A DNA stretch of 64,000 nucleotides. Source: Eudorina sp. 2006-703-Eu-15. Taxonomy: Eukaryota > Chlorophyta > Chlorophyceae > Chlamydomonadales > Volvocaceae. The notes below the pieces were generated by a model. It did no database searches. It was given only the letters and a program-made list of their open reading frames with translations, and had not been told where the DNA came from. The stretch covers positions 62,001 to 126,000 of the forward strand of contig BDSI01000145.1 in the NCBI GenBank assembly GCA_003117195.1, read 5' to 3'. This document shows positions 1-11,942 of the stretch, piece by piece. The stretch's first letter is position 1. Each line of letters opens with the position of its first letter. Position numbers and translations under genes: made by a program.

Positions 1-125
1 CTTGCCATTCGCACCACTGACACCCGCCTGTAGGGCGACACACGGCAACTCGCACATGAATCGCTCACGACCACAGGCACGAACCCAACTCGGGTTGCCA
101 TCGCGGCTCGATCCGGGGACTCCTC

Positions 126-150
126 GGTCTCGATACCATTTGTTGTGACC
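126..150 (-). mobile_element. LTR-retroelement fragment: primer-binding site and LTR edge
   Basis: Read on the minus strand, an LTR edge ending in CACAACA at 141 is followed by a 2-nt spacer and then TGGTATCGAGACC (138 down to 126). The same sequence serves as primer-binding site in the chromovirus at 27435 and in the TRIM at 26183. The internal part of the element would run off the left edge of the window. The far end of the LTR could not be found, so only this junction is annotated. Confidence 0.4.
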
Positions 151-551
151 CGAGTGAGGAGGAGGTCCAGGGCAGCAGCAAGCGCAAGCCACCGGCACAC
201 AAGCCAGCCCCACGGCCAAGCGCGCACCGGCCAGTTGCACAGGCTGGGAAGGGAGGGAAGGGAGGGGTGGGGAAGAAGCATCAGCAGTTAAGTCTGCCAC
301 CTGATGATGAGGCACATGGGCTCGTCGTCAACGCCAACAAGAAATCCCGCAAGAAATAATTAAACCATTGGGGCTACATGACTAGTCGACATTGTGACTG
401 CAGTGACTTATGTGGGTGCAGTTTGCTCGGAGTCTGGCAGGGTTGACATGCTAGGTTTTTTGTGCAGAGTTGGGTAACTACTTACCAATTAGTGGTGGAT
501 TTCGCGTGTGCGTGTGTGTGCGTGTGCGCGTGCAGTGGTGCCTGCAGCAGT

Positions 552-819
552 GCGTGGACATCAGAATTACCGGATGTGGACATTGTGGACATATCGGAAT
601 TACCGGGTGTGGACAGCGTGGACAGAGCGGAATTAAAGGGTGTGGACAGCGTGGACAGGCCCGCATTACAGGGCGTGGACAGCGTGGACAGGCCCGTATT
701 ACCGGGCGTGACGCGTGGACAGCGTGGACAGGCCCGTATTACCGGGCGTGGACAGCGTGGACAGGCCCGTATTACCGGGCGTGGACAGCGTGGACAGGCC
801 CGCATTACCGGGCGCGGAC
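552..819. repeat. 33-bp minisatellite
   Basis: About eight tandem units of 33 bp, each made of two GTGGACAGC-like 9-mers plus a 15-bp CCCGTATTACCGGGC-like segment. Left-hand units are diverged and the last three or four nearly identical. The unit is a multiple of three, so several frames stay open, but no codon structure suggests a gene. Confidence 0.85.
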
Positions 820-915
820 TAGCCCGACATGAAAGCCGATGAACAGGCACTGTAACCGTTCTGGATGCGACTTGCCTCCCCAGTTACTGGGCAAGGGGGG
901 TGGGTTACCGGGCAT

Positions 916-1222
916 GGGAGTCGGTTACCGGGGGGTCGGGTTTGGGTCGTTTTGGGGTCAGTAACCGGGCGGTTGACCGAGGGGGCCGGTTGACGGAGGG
1001 GTCGGCAATTCCTGCCGGTCAGCTCGGTAACCGACCCCCTTAGGTCGGTTACCGATACCTACGGGATCGGTTACCGAGCCCCCAGTTACCGACCCGGGGG
1101 GGGGTCGGTAACCGAGCCGACCGTTGCGGATTTCCGACCCCCTCCGTCAACCGGCCCCCTCGGTCAACCGCCCGGTTACCGACCCCAAAACGACCCAAAC
1201 CTGACCCCCCCAGTAACCGACT
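916..1222. repeat. Foldback (large imperfect inverted repeat)
   Basis: The arm at about 916-1008 is repeated in inverted orientation at about 1128-1222. Landmarks such as GGGTCGTTTTGGGGTC and CCGGTTGACGGAGGGGTCGG reappear as reverse complements, and the spacer is about 120 bp. The spacer and arms also carry many copies of the palindromic motif TCGGTTACCGA. It could be a foldback transposon or MITE; no coding capacity is seen. Confidence 0.75.
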
Positions 1223-1279
1223 TCCCCACCGGCCGGTAACCGACCTTTCTATGCCATAGGGCGTCACGGGTCACAACAG

Positions 1280-1745
1280 TCTCACCGCGGCTTTTTCGCA
1301 CCCTGTTTTTGCCTTATATTTGCTATGTAACTATTGATGGCAAACTTTAGAGGTTCACGTCTGCTGCGGGCGTGCAACTGAAGGGCTGCATGCTTGCCGA
1401 CGGACCAAACAACTACAGCTACACGAAAAACTTGAATGCTTCAAGCTTGCTTTTTGATATCTGCTTGAGTGGTAGTGCAGGGGCGTCTAGCGTTACGATA
1501 ATAATGCAGATGCGATGACCGCCGTTGGCGGCGCGTAGGTTTCAGGGGTACCCTACCTGCTTGACCTTGCTCAATCTATGCACGCCGATCCACCTTCAAC
1601 ATCAACGACACCCTCAATGGCACCCTTTCACTCTCTCACACTCTTGCGCGGTAACAGAGTTTCCGTTGTAAAGCAAGCGGCCTGTACGGATTGTAGGGGG
1701 CCTCGCCCTTTTTCCGGCTTCAAGGAAGCCGAACCCCTACTTGTC
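1280..1745. repeat. Dispersed ~470-bp repeat, copy 1
   Basis: This segment begins TCTCACCGCGGC and ends near CCCCTACTTGT. It is repeated with high identity and in the same orientation at 23735-24212. Sequences on both sides differ, so the boundaries are those of a mobile or duplicated unit. No long ORF or clear terminal inverted repeat was found. Confidence 0.7.
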
Positions 1746-1837
1746 ATGTATCCGGATATATAACAGGTATTCCTTCTGCCTGCTGACGCTCAACTCTATC
1801 TGATAGTTTCGGATAGCAGCATTAAATAGATACACAG

Positions 1838-1907
1838 ATTGCTGGGGGTTGCCCTGGTATACACTGGTGATCCCTGCCTTTGGGGTCCGCTGTAACGTTA
1901 ATTCATT
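1838..1907 (+). mobile_element. LINE family 1, short 3' fragment
   Basis: Contains the family's 3' signature CCCTGGTATACACTGGTGAT, then GGGGTCCGCTGTAACG and an AATTCATTCA tail. It is one of several severely 5'-truncated copies in the window; the most complete is at 42915-43548. Confidence 0.6.
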
Positions 1908-3141
1908 CAGATTGTGTAATAGAAGATCATTCAGGACGGGGCGTACAGTACCATATAGCCATGCATGAACCTGTACCTTCTGTCTCGCTCCGTACGTCGC
2001 TCAAGCCACGCACCCAAGGCTGGCCGCTACGTAGGTCCCGAATAATACAGTGATTAAGAAATATTTCATCCACGCATTTAACTTCAATTTTCACACGAAG
2101 CGGCCCCGCGTTATGATTTATTATTGTTGTGATTATTATTATGAATTATTATTTTGAATAATATCATGATTATTATTTTATTTTAGCGTTGTTTTCTTGA
2201 CGTGGACATGTATCGTCCTTTTTATAATGTTGTGTAGGCAGTGATGCCTTGGTTGCAATGGAGACGGCTTGCTTGCCCGTGGCTTGGCTAGCGTGGCTTT
2301 TGTGTTTGCAAGGAAGCCACTTGCTTGACTCTATTATTCGGCAGCTCAAATCATCCATTACAATCATTCACAGTGATCTTGAACTTTGCTGCTACATACT
2401 CGCGTGCGCAAGCGCAGCCGTCTCTCTATATGTGTATACGCAACGTGACAAAGCGAGCACACTACAAATCAACACCGGAGTTGCAGCCTCTAATTATCGG
2501 ATAGATCCGATCGCGTAGGATTCGCGCCATGCAACTCGATCACTCGCTCGCGCTCAAAGAACATGTTCGTTCTCGATAGGAAAACGAAGGTCCCTACTTA
2601 CAGTACTCAGTACATGCAAACCGATGCAGCAGCCATCGATCGGTGTACGTAGACGGCCCCGCTTGCACCTAATTCCGTCCGTCGTGACAGCATCACCTCA
2701 ATTCATTCAACCATATTGATTGCACGACGAGATGGTCGTAGTGCTAATGGCGGGTCTGAAAAAAGCTGCTGCCTTGTGCGCAACACCTCTGCTGCGAATA
2801 ATAACCAATGTACGTGTCTTTTGTATCTAATGTATCCGCCGAGCAACCATCCATACACTACGACCCCTTCTGTACTACACTACCAGTACTACCCGTGTTC
2901 CGAGAGATGAATGCGTGTATATATGCCAGGTGACCAAGGTCGGACGGAGCCTCTTCTCATCGATCACCCCGCCGCCGACAGTAATACCGTCGGCGGGGTC
3001 ATCGATCCCACTTGCCGTCCTGCCCTAGAGTACCTAGAGTGCTCATGCATGGGTCATGGCGTGTGCCGGGAGAATGTGCAGGGAAGACCGATCGACATAT
3101 ATAAGCATACGACACCGACCGCCGCCAGCCGGTAGGTAGGA
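1908..3141. other. Intergenic DNA downstream of pseudogene copy A
   Basis: No gene is seen. An ATT-rich stretch lies at about 2100-2185. The part from about 2645 to 2815 resembles about 19010-19170, downstream of copy B (shared phrases such as GTGACAGCA and CACCTCTGCTGCG). The duplication that produced A and B therefore included downstream flank. Confidence 0.5.
2958..3009. repeat. GC-rich inverted repeat (hairpin)
   Basis: GATCACCCCGCCGCCGAC is followed after a short AT-containing loop by GTCGGCGGGGTCATCGATC, giving a stem of roughly 15 bp. It lies about 130 bp beyond the stop codon of pseudogene copy A on the gene's 3' side, so a role in 3'-end formation is possible but unsupported. Confidence 0.5.
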
Positions 3142-4539
3142 TTACACCCTGTACCCGCCGGTAGGGGACGGAGAGCGACCGAGCGAGGCACGCACGGTTG
3201 CTGGGCAAGTCGAGTGCAGACGAAGACTAGTGCAACATACAGCGACGTCTGTAATTTTGGAGGCCGGGTATATACTGTAAGTCCGTGTATTACACGGTCT
3301 TGTGTCTGACACTGAGTATACACGAGAGGTGTTAACACGGCTAACACGGTAGGTGTAAACACTGCTCCGGCTTGACACGGCTGTATCAACACTGCACCGG
3401 ATGTACATGGCTGACATACACGATGGTTCTTGGAACAGTTTAAACCTTATCTATTATTGGCCGTCTCCGCCTTCCCTCAAGCAAACGAGCGAGGGGCCTG
3501 ATGCATGTACGCCTGGAGGGACAGGGCACTTATGAGACTTGCACGGGCTGTACCTGCCTGCTGATGATGAGCTGCCTGCTGGTTAATTCCCCCTGCTGTG
3601 CGGGCTCTTTGGCTGTATGTGACGGGTCCCCTCGAACGGTTTGGGTCCCTGTTAGATAGGGTTCGTGTGCGTTGGTGCGCTTGCTTGTGGAGGCAATGTA
3701 CCTGGTGCGCCATCATGGGGTGTGCGGACTCACAGCAGTGTGTTGCTTGATAGTAGGCTGCGTGCGGCGTCAATTACCCGCGGCAGGGGTATGATTGCGC
3801 CAAGGAATGTCTGCAAGCGCACTGGAGGGTATATATACATATGACTTCACGCCAGGTAAGACGGCAGGTGGGCGCACAGCTTCCTTGCCTTAACTTAAGC
3901 GGACTGATCAATTCGTTTGCACTGTAAACATTAGATTGCAGTGAGATCAGAGAGATAAAAATATCACAATTGTATCGTTATGCTTGCTGAAGGATTCAAG
4001 AATTGCAAAGTGTTTAGATAGGTCTGCCCGCCTGCTTATTGCACCACAGTTCCTCACGACCGTGGATGTCCAGTCTATATAGACGAACTTAGTCACATTA
4101 AACAGGATGCCTTTTGTGAGCAATATGCAGGAGAAACCGATGGATACTCACGCCGAAAGCTCGTACGAAGGCCACTCCGGTGGCAGTACCACAAGCAAGT
4201 CAACATATGCAACCAGTGTACATTGTGATAATGAATAGTCTGGCGTTGGTAACTGTCTTTAATGGGCTCCCTTTTTACGTTTGTCAATATAGGAGAAGCC
4301 CGCATTCGATCAATATCAATATGAATGGTCCCAACATTCTTTAAAAACGGCCACAGATGTGTGCAGCTTCACTTTGTGACAAATGTGTAAGCGTAAATTG
4401 AAGGCATTGTTACGCGGACTCTTCTCGAAGTTAGGGAATTTGCCCGCGCTGGACTGAAGGAACTCCATTTCCACACGAGGAGGTTTATTTCAACCAGGCA
4501 GCTTACTTGTACACCATAACGAAAGGATGGAACAGATTT

Positions 4540-5870
4540 GCCCTCTGAATGCTCTTGGTACGCACCAAACAGGGCAAAGGTGGAACTAACCCTACCATGT
4601 GGACGGGTAGAGCCTGTGCGGGCGGTGCTGCTGTGGCAAACGCTTTTGTTTGGCCGCGCAGCCAATCTCTCCCTCGCGCCCCGCCCGTCCGCCTGGCCTT
4701 GCTGCACTGACAGGCAGGTTAGCAACGCGGGCGCGACTCAGCAAGCGAGTCCGTCCTTTTGGCATGGAGGCAGCATGCATGGCGGGCATCCCGGACCGGA
4801 TACACACAGAGTGGCGGCTGGGGAGCAGGGAGAGGGGCAGCAGCGGCTAGCAAGGTGAGGCCCGTGATCCAAACGCTTAATTGCGCAGCAAGCATGGCAC
4901 GGGCGGCACCCTAACTGTGCGTTCTAATCAGCATTGTGTGTGGACGGGAAGAGCTTACTTGTATAGGCCCTGCCACAGTGGCAAACATGTTTGATTTGCC
5001 GCGCCACAAGCTTGCTATGCTTGGTGCGCACCCAGCAGGGCATGGGCGGCACTGACCCTAACATTGCGTTCTCATCAGCAGTGTGCATGTGGACGGGTAG
5101 AGCCTGTGCAGGCCGTGGTGTTGTATGTGAAATCGCTTTTGTGTGGCCACGCAGCCAATCGCAGCTTATCTCCCCCCCCAATCTCCCCCAATCTCCCCCC
5201 AATCTCCCCCTAGCGCCCCGCCCGTCCGCTTGGCCTTGCTGCACTGGCGGGCAGGTTAGCAACGCGGGCGCGACTCAGCAAGCGAGTCCGCCCGTTTGGC
5301 ATGGAGGCAGCATGGCGGGCATCCCGGACCAAACACGCACAGCTTGGCGGCTGGGGAGCAGGGAGAGGAGCACCAGCAGCAGCAGCAAGCCAGGTGAGCC
5401 GCGTGATGTAATCGCTTCCTTTGAATCCATAGCTAGCTGCTGTCGTGCACAATGGGTGACGACACTTTCATAGCACATTAGCCAAGCATGTTTGGAGCGC
5501 ACCAAGCATGGCATTGAGCGAGGGCGCCCTAACTATGTGTTCTCATCAGCATTTTGTGTGTGGACAGCGGGTAAAGCTGTGCGGGCCCTGCCGCAGTGGC
5601 AAACGTGTTTGAATTGCATACGTACCACGGCCTGAGACCTCGTGCCACAGCCTGAGACCGCGTGCCACGGCCTGAGAACCCGTGCCACGGTCTGAGACCA
5701 CGTGCCACGGCCTGAGACCGCGTGCCGCGGCCTGAGACCGCGTGCCATTGCTATGCTTGGTGCGCACCCAGCAGGGCACGGGCGGCACTGACCCTAACAT
5801 AGCGCTTTCATCAGCAGTGTGCATGTGGACGGGTAGAGCCTGTGCAGGCCGTGGTGCTGTATGTGAAAAT
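4540..5870. repeat. Imperfect tandem repeat of ~450-500-bp units
   Basis: Phrases such as GTGGACGGGTAGAGCCTGTG, CGCCCCGCCCGTCCGC and GGCATGGAGGCAGCATG recur in the same order at about 4590-4850, 5090-5400 and, for part of the unit, 5755-5870. Each unit produces open frames of 100-160 codons, but these are unrelated to any protein I recognise and are not called as genes. Confidence 0.6.
5626..5750. repeat. 20-bp minisatellite
   Basis: Six tandem copies of a 20-bp unit close to GCCACGGCCTGAGACCGCGT, with one or two substitutions per copy. The array is inserted between two halves of the larger tandem repeat and lies in intron 10 of pseudogene A. Confidence 0.85.
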
Positions 5871-7069
5871 TGCCTATCCGGGTATTTTTGCATACACAGC
5901 CGTGTGATACACAGTCGTGACACTGAGTATACACGGCCTCCAAAATTACAGACGGAGGAAGATCATAAAAGCGAGTTATGCCGCGGCAAGCAACAACGAT
6001 GCGACGGCGATATGTATAGATTATAGCCATTCGTTGGTGGCTGGGCAAGCAAGGCCCCACCGTTACATGGGTTCGGACGGATGCGATGAGGCATACTGGA
6101 ATGTATGTATTTGTGTTACCAAAAACTTGCTTGCTTAAGGGATAACAAGGATAGCGAGGAGCGTTGGTGCATAGTAGTGACGGATTTATTTGCTACGTGA
6201 ACGGTTGCTTGGGTTGCTAGGGTTCATAGGGTTCACGTACAACTATCAAAACGAACAAGTAACGCGGCGTTGCAAACGATTTACGGTAGATAGGCGTGAA
6301 CGGAACTCGTAAACAACTCGAGCTCGTGACGCACAACTGGAAACAACGGAATTTAATAATATTATATATTATAATAATAATGTTTATATGAATATTTGTA
6401 TATGTTATATAATACTATATTATTATATTCCATTATCTTCGCCGGCTGCGCGCGTAAAGGAAGCTGCGCTGCATACATGCGTGCGCGCGCCATGGCTCGT
6501 ATAAAAAAATTCCAACTGTCTGGTGCCTGTCTCTTGAATGTCATCACGACGCGCTGCTGTCCGATTGGTCCGATTGAGGCGCCTCGGTACCCAAACCCGC
6601 ACATGCAAAATGACAAATGTCGACGCGCCCACACATAGACGCATATGCACAAGCTACACAAGCCGCACACGCCACACAAACCCAGCCACCTGTCCGCCGG
6701 GGGCGATCTGAAGAGCCTGCGCGTGTGTGAGTGCGTGTGTGCATGTGGGGGGTTAGTGGGATGGTGCGCAATCCCCCCATGGGCCATCCCACGGGCCAAC
6801 GAACACACACACGGGCCATCCCACGGCGGGCAGGCGTACCCAAGGGTCAAACCAATAGATTAATTATACATCCCAGTAGTTCGCCAGTAGCCGATCTGCG
6901 GTTGCAGGTCAGGATTTTGGCGTCATTTTGAGGCGCACGTGTTTACTCCGTCGTTCGCATATAGCTGGCCCTGGTGTATTACACGGATGACTATATCTGC
7001 ACCGCCTAAACATGGCCCGGGTTTATCGGTGTACACTCGTCTCGTATATAATTCGTGTACAAAACCCGA

Positions 7070-7121
7070 ACGTGTATTATACGGCTTCACCGTATATACA
7101 CGGTCTTCAAGATTACAGACG
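7070..7121. repeat. Third copy of the CGTCTGTAAT inverted-repeat end
   Basis: CCGTATATACACGGTCTTCA followed by AGATTACAGACG matches the end at 5888-5965 in the same orientation, with substitutions. It lies in intron 9 of copy A. Confidence 0.45.
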
Positions 7122-7847
7122 TGGTGGAAGTAAATCGGACAGCGATCGATCGAGCACGCACACGCGGCGCATCAGGCAGGGGAGGCGAGGGAAGCGCGGA
7201 CCGCAGTGAGATCCGAGGAAAGAGTAGTGTGAGCCAAGGAGCCAAGGACTGCGTAGAAAGCCGAAATGGGATCCGATTCATGTGTACCTATATATATCAT
7301 TCCGTTGAAGAAGAACAATCAACAACCATGACGTCAATCGTCCCTTTGCAACAGATCTGGTCGAGGGACAATTGACACTTTACTTTAATATGAACCGTCT
7401 ATTACATACCTTGATGGAGGCGTGCAGGGGCAGGATGGGCACGAACGTGTTGTCACCGTTCTTGAAGCAGAAGTACTCCAGCAGAGCGTTGGCCACGTTG
7501 CCGACAATGATGTTGGCTGCGGGCGCGCGGCGGGCGACAGTGAGGTAGGCAGCAGAGGTCGGTATGGTTGGGGCGGGGCATACATCAAAGGCAGCGGAAG
7601 CGTCAAATAGAACGGATTCATAATCCGGCGAGCTGGCAATGAACCAGGGAAACGGGTTTAACGATGGCGCTGAGCATCGCATTAGCCATGCATGCTGCCA
7701 GTCCCTATATTTTATTTATCAAACAAGGATGGCTAGGCCCCATATGTTATGAACAGTGGGTGGCTCCCCCTGCTGGTAGATAGGTATGTAACGTATGCTT
7801 ATGTGCGTGCGCTCGTACATACATGTATACATGTATACACATATGTC

Positions 7848-8022
7848 TGGGTGGGGTTACGGCGTTCTGTGTTTTTTTTTCTCGCGGCGTTGAGGTGTGG
7901 CGGTGTCTTGCTATTCTTGCCGCCTTGTCGGTGGGGCCTGTTAGGGCGTGCCCTACTTGTCCTGCCTGGTATACACCGTTGATCCTTTTTTTGAGTCCGC
8001 CGCTGTAACGTTAATTCATATA
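7848..8022 (+). mobile_element. LINE family 1, 5'-truncated copy
   Basis: Similar in inverted orientation to about 42930-43090. Shared landmarks are GGGGTTACGGC, GTTGAGGTGTGG, GCCGCCTTG, GGTGGGGCCT and CCTGGTATACACCG. It ends with CTGTAACGTTAATTCATA. It lies in intron 8 of copy A, antisense to the gene, immediately upstream of the degenerate sequence around exon 8. Confidence 0.6.
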
Positions 8023-9863
8023 TATAATGTTATATTTGTTACCGCACTTACTGTGGTTATTCAGGTTGGATGGGTTGACCGGCAAGGTCAGGTTGAACAC
8101 ATTGGGGACGGAGTCGATGATCGCCTTGCCTTCACGCACATATATACTCCGTAAGTTGGGATGCGGCAATGAAGAAACCTGTCGCCTTCACTATGCGTGC
8201 GTGTATGCAAAGATAGCCGACCACATGTTGGGAACGTGCATTGTACGGCAACATGTACTGGACATGTGGCTGGGCGCACAGGCAGTAAGCAAGTAAGGCA
8301 TGCCCTGCGTGCTTGCCCCTTCAAACGCGTGAGTAACTGTTTCAAGGTGGAACATGCCGCATACATACATATATACTCCTGCTAGCTACTCCGTCCTAGC
8401 TAGCTATACAACTCACCGGCGAACTGGGTGGTCAGGTTGGTGCGTGCGCAGGCCCACGATGGTGAACGAGGTCACGTTGCTCTGCAGGCAGAACATGCGT
8501 GCAGCAGCAGGGCCGGCGGGTGACGACGGATAGGTGCCCAATTTGCTTTCGGACGCCATGGATGCGATATATAAGGACGCCATGGATGCCATATATATAA
8601 TAATAATATGTACACCACCGCTCCATACTATTAATATCGTATTATGATTTGCCTACGTACGCCTTTGCGGCACATCCTAATGATATGATGATGACCCGCT
8701 GCCCGCCTCCGAGGCGGGTCATCAGGCGGGCCAACATATCAGGGATGTTGCAGCGGACCCCGCCTCACCAGGCCGACGTGGTAGAAGGAGCCGTTGGGAT
8801 AGTTGGCGATGCTGAAGGCGTCAGCGATCGGGGCGGAGCCGTGCAGCTTGCCGGTGACGAAGCTGAACGTAATCGTACGCAGGGGCACGCAGCAGCTTTA
8901 ACGGAAAATGGACAAACCGCTAGAAAGTCTGGACTATTAATTGCGTTCATACATCCACGCTATACGAATAATGCATGTAATTAATAATGTTATATGGGCG
9001 CTGAATGTCTATCATCACATTCATTATTCTGGCCTTCATATTTTGCCCACGAGTAGCTTCACGGACTACACGTGCGAGCGAGGCTGCTGACTCACGAGTT
9101 GATCAAGGGCTTGCTAGGGAAGGCGTCGTCGCAAGCCTTGTAGGTGGTGTAGGCCGAGGCGTTGGCGAAGTCAATTACCTGCACAGAAGGAACGGCGGGT
9201 GGGGCTAGTGGGGCGAGGAAAGGGCGCGCAGCCGTACCGTGTAAACACTTGGAAGGAATACATGGATTGCAGGGCGGAAGGAATACCAATAAGTATTAAA
9301 ACGCCGAAGCCGTAGGTGTTGGCGCCGATTTTGCTTCTGAGCGTGCGTCAGGCATGAAGCCTGCGTGCCTCGAATGACGATCAATGAAATGCATATCTGC
9401 TATGCCGACAGAAATGACATACAAATGTGCGTTCCGTCCGTACTGTAGCTAGTATAGAATAGCTATTTTACTAAAAAAATGAGCTTGCTTGCCTTTTGCC
9501 CCAGTTGCCCTTGGGGCTGTAGGTGTAGTGGGTGACGTTGGCGATGCCGGTGACGGCGGCAACGAACGACCTCGAGCAGTTCTGAAAAAAAGCAACCGTG
9601 CGTGGAATGATAAACAGCAAACCAACTAACGTTGTTTTAGGGCGATAGGACGGTATATATCTAGAAGGAACTCATATCGGTCGCATGCATGTTCGTATCG
9701 GCATTGATGCATGATTTGTGAAACGCACATGGTAATGCCGAGCCAACCGTAATTGACATACATACATACAACGCTAAGAACGTGACGACGAGTCAACGTT
9801 GGACCGCGAGCATTGGGGGAGCAAAAGTAAGTCGCGCACTTCTCGGAGACACGGTACGCAGCA

Positions 9864-11942
9864 ATGCATCTGTTTGCCTTGCTTGCGCTAACTGTGTTTC
9901 TCTTGGGCGCCGGTGACCGCTCCGTAACTGAGGCGGATGCAATGGCTGAGCTTAAGGGCCTGGTGCAGACCGGCCTGCTCAAGGCGCCATTGTTAACATC
10001 CAGGCCGAGGTTCATGGATAACATAGCGGATCCGATTCCGGTTAGCCTTATTAAAGCCGAACCGAGTGACCTGAGCGACAGGTACCCCCGAGTCAATGTG
10101 CACTCCGAACGAGACAACGAACAGCGGTGGACTGTGAAAATGCGAGATACAGCAATTCAAAGGCAACATGTGTTTGCAATAGTGAGACGACGGCGAAGCG
10201 ACCTAGCCCTGACTAGCATAGTCCGCAAGCCCATGACTCGCAGCACGAGGAGCAGCAATAATGAAACACAAGTTGCCTCTTGCTGGGACTTTACAGAAAT
10301 GAATACCTACAATACAGCATGGAACCGGTCGGCGCTGAAGGCACTCGATGCGCGCCGAGACACCATGCGGGAAGCTGATACCTGCGCCACCGACCCAGCC
10401 TTGACCTGGCGTAACAGCAGCGAGTGCCACCCATCGGAAGGCTGCCACAAAGCTGACGAGAGGAGACCATCGCTACCTGGCAACATATGGACATGGCGAC
10501 AGAACGGAATTGCATCCCGGCACTTATGCAATCTCAGGACCCAGCGAACGTGTTCTTTAATCGATCCAATACACCAAGCGCGAATGATGCCAATGGGCCC
10601 CAAAATTTTAAGGTTGGCACGCGGCGCAAAGATACTTCATGAACGCTGCCCTTTCTCAATAATCAGCACGTTACTGGATAAACCGCAAGTAACGCAGATA
10701 TCAGCCTTCATACACGACCCTGGAATACAGGCCACCGGCAACGGTACCTGTAACCGACGCAACGGTTTACGAACGCAAAATATCTCAAACTTTCTCCCCA
10801 AACCGTCCAAGCGCACAGTTTCAGACACACATATACTTGACGATTTCAACATGAGCAGTTTAATGATTCCTCCTTACTTCTCAGGCCGCCCGACCCTGAG
10901 TGGTCACTGCGGAGTCACTGTGCGCACTACACGGCAACCCACAGGAAACCAGCTTTCCTTTCTCCGTCGCAACAGCCTCGTGAAACCACCGGAGGCAGAT
11001 GCGGCTGAAAAATGCTTGAAGTTTTCGGCGGCAAATCACCTGCGCCTCAGCCCCATCGCCCAGCAAGCATCATCTACCCTTATGGCCTACCAAGCCAACA
11101 TGATTAACCTGACCGGGGCCTACTCCACTGAGCTTGTCACCTACGACCGATTCTTCACATACGACTTGGCCATGGGTCCGGTCGCCGGCCTGTGCCTGGA
11201 CAAGGGGGACAAAACAGTCGTCCCTGCAGATAAGAATCAGCTCATCGAACAGATCCGGAGCCGGCTGGCCGCGAAGGGCATCGACACCACGACACTCCAG
11301 TTCTTCATGTCCGATCGGGACGTCCGCAGATTCAGCACCTCTGGGGGCAAGGGTCTGACCGCCACAGTGGGCATTAAAGTCCCGGTAGCCCAGTGGAAGG
11401 CCGTAAACGATGCCTTCTCGGAGGGTGGTGGAGTGAGCATGCCCCTCGTCGACCTTCGCACGAGCAGTGCCACGGTGGCGATGCAGGATCGAAGGAGAGA
11501 ATGGCCATCGATGGATGAGGGCCTCACCACACTAGGCCTGATGGAGCATACGATCTGTACGAGCACAGTTGAGCTTGCCCCGTACAGTAGTGAAATAGTA
11601 GACCCCGCCCAGCCGGGTGATAGCGCTGGGCTAGCAGGGGCTTGCGGGAGGCGCGAAATGCAGGGTGACTCTGGCTGGAGGCCGTATTCTTCCATTTACC
11701 CGTTCCGCAGTGCTAGAACGCATGCTCGCGCCTGCGTATTGGCTGATGGGATAGGTGTGCATCCAAACGTTGATAAGCAACTGGACTTGAGATGTGAGTC
11801 CGGTGATGGTCTGTACGAACCGGGGCTGGTGACCACTGAAGGGCGGAGACTGTGTACGGTACAATGCCGCGAGACGAATGGTGTAGGGTGGCTCCTCGTG
11901 GGGGCTCTGCATGCCCGAACGCTGATGAAACGACCCGGATGA
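9864..11942 (+). CDS. LINE ORF, N-terminal segment of unknown function (692 aa)
   Basis: First of three overlapping frames in the non-LTR element. I recognise no domain. The first 17 residues (MHLFALLALTVFLLGAG) are hydrophobic, but whether this methionine is the real start is unknown, because the element begins about 140 bp upstream. The C-terminal third (from about residue 410) has the composition of a folded domain and includes FMSDRDVRRFSTSGGKG. The frame overlaps the next one by about 90 nt. Either a frameshift mutation split one long ORF, or these are separate products. It is likely degenerate given the missing 3' half of the element. Confidence 0.5.
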   Translation: MHLFALLALTVFLLGAGDRSVTEADAMAELKGLVQTGLLKAPLLTSRPRFMDNIADPIPVSLIKAEPSDLSDRYPRVNVHSERDNEQRWTVKMRDTAIQRQHVFAIVRRRRSDLALTSIVRKPMTRSTRSSNNETQVASCWDFTEMNTYNTAWNRSALKALDARRDTMREADTCATDPALTWRNSSECHPSEGCHKADERRPSLPGNIWTWRQNGIASRHLCNLRTQRTCSLIDPIHQARMMPMGPKILRLARGAKILHERCPFSIISTLLDKPQVTQISAFIHDPGIQATGNGTCNRRNGLRTQNISNFLPKPSKRTVSDTHILDDFNMSSLMIPPYFSGRPTLSGHCGVTVRTTRQPTGNQLSFLRRNSLVKPPEADAAEKCLKFSAANHLRLSPIAQQASSTLMAYQANMINLTGAYSTELVTYDRFFTYDLAMGPVAGLCLDKGDKTVVPADKNQLIEQIRSRLAAKGIDTTTLQFFMSDRDVRRFSTSGGKGLTATVGIKVPVAQWKAVNDAFSEGGGVSMPLVDLRTSSATVAMQDRRREWPSMDEGLTTLGLMEHTICTSTVELAPYSSEIVDPAQPGDSAGLAGACGRREMQGDSGWRPYSSIYPFRSARTHARACVLADGIGVHPNVDKQLDLRCESGDGLYEPGLVTTEGRRLCTVQCRETNGVGWLLVGALHARTLMKRPG

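Larger units (their letters stand above)
3249..5965. repeat. Region bounded by short inverted repeats
   Basis: CGTCTGTAATTTTGGAGGCC at 3250 reappears inverted at 5945-5965, and similarity continues inward for about 60 bp (GTGTATA...CACGG). A third, diverged end in the right-hand orientation lies at 7070-7121. The enclosed 2.7 kb has no transposase-like ORF and contains internal tandem duplications. It may be a non-autonomous DNA transposon within intron 10 of copy A. A target-site duplication was not clear. Confidence 0.4.

Noticed and set aside
462..850. ORFs of about 120 codons with repeated ITGRGQRGQAR or VDSVDRP peptides
   Set aside because: Product of the 33-bp minisatellite; all frames are open and no start or splice context is convincing.
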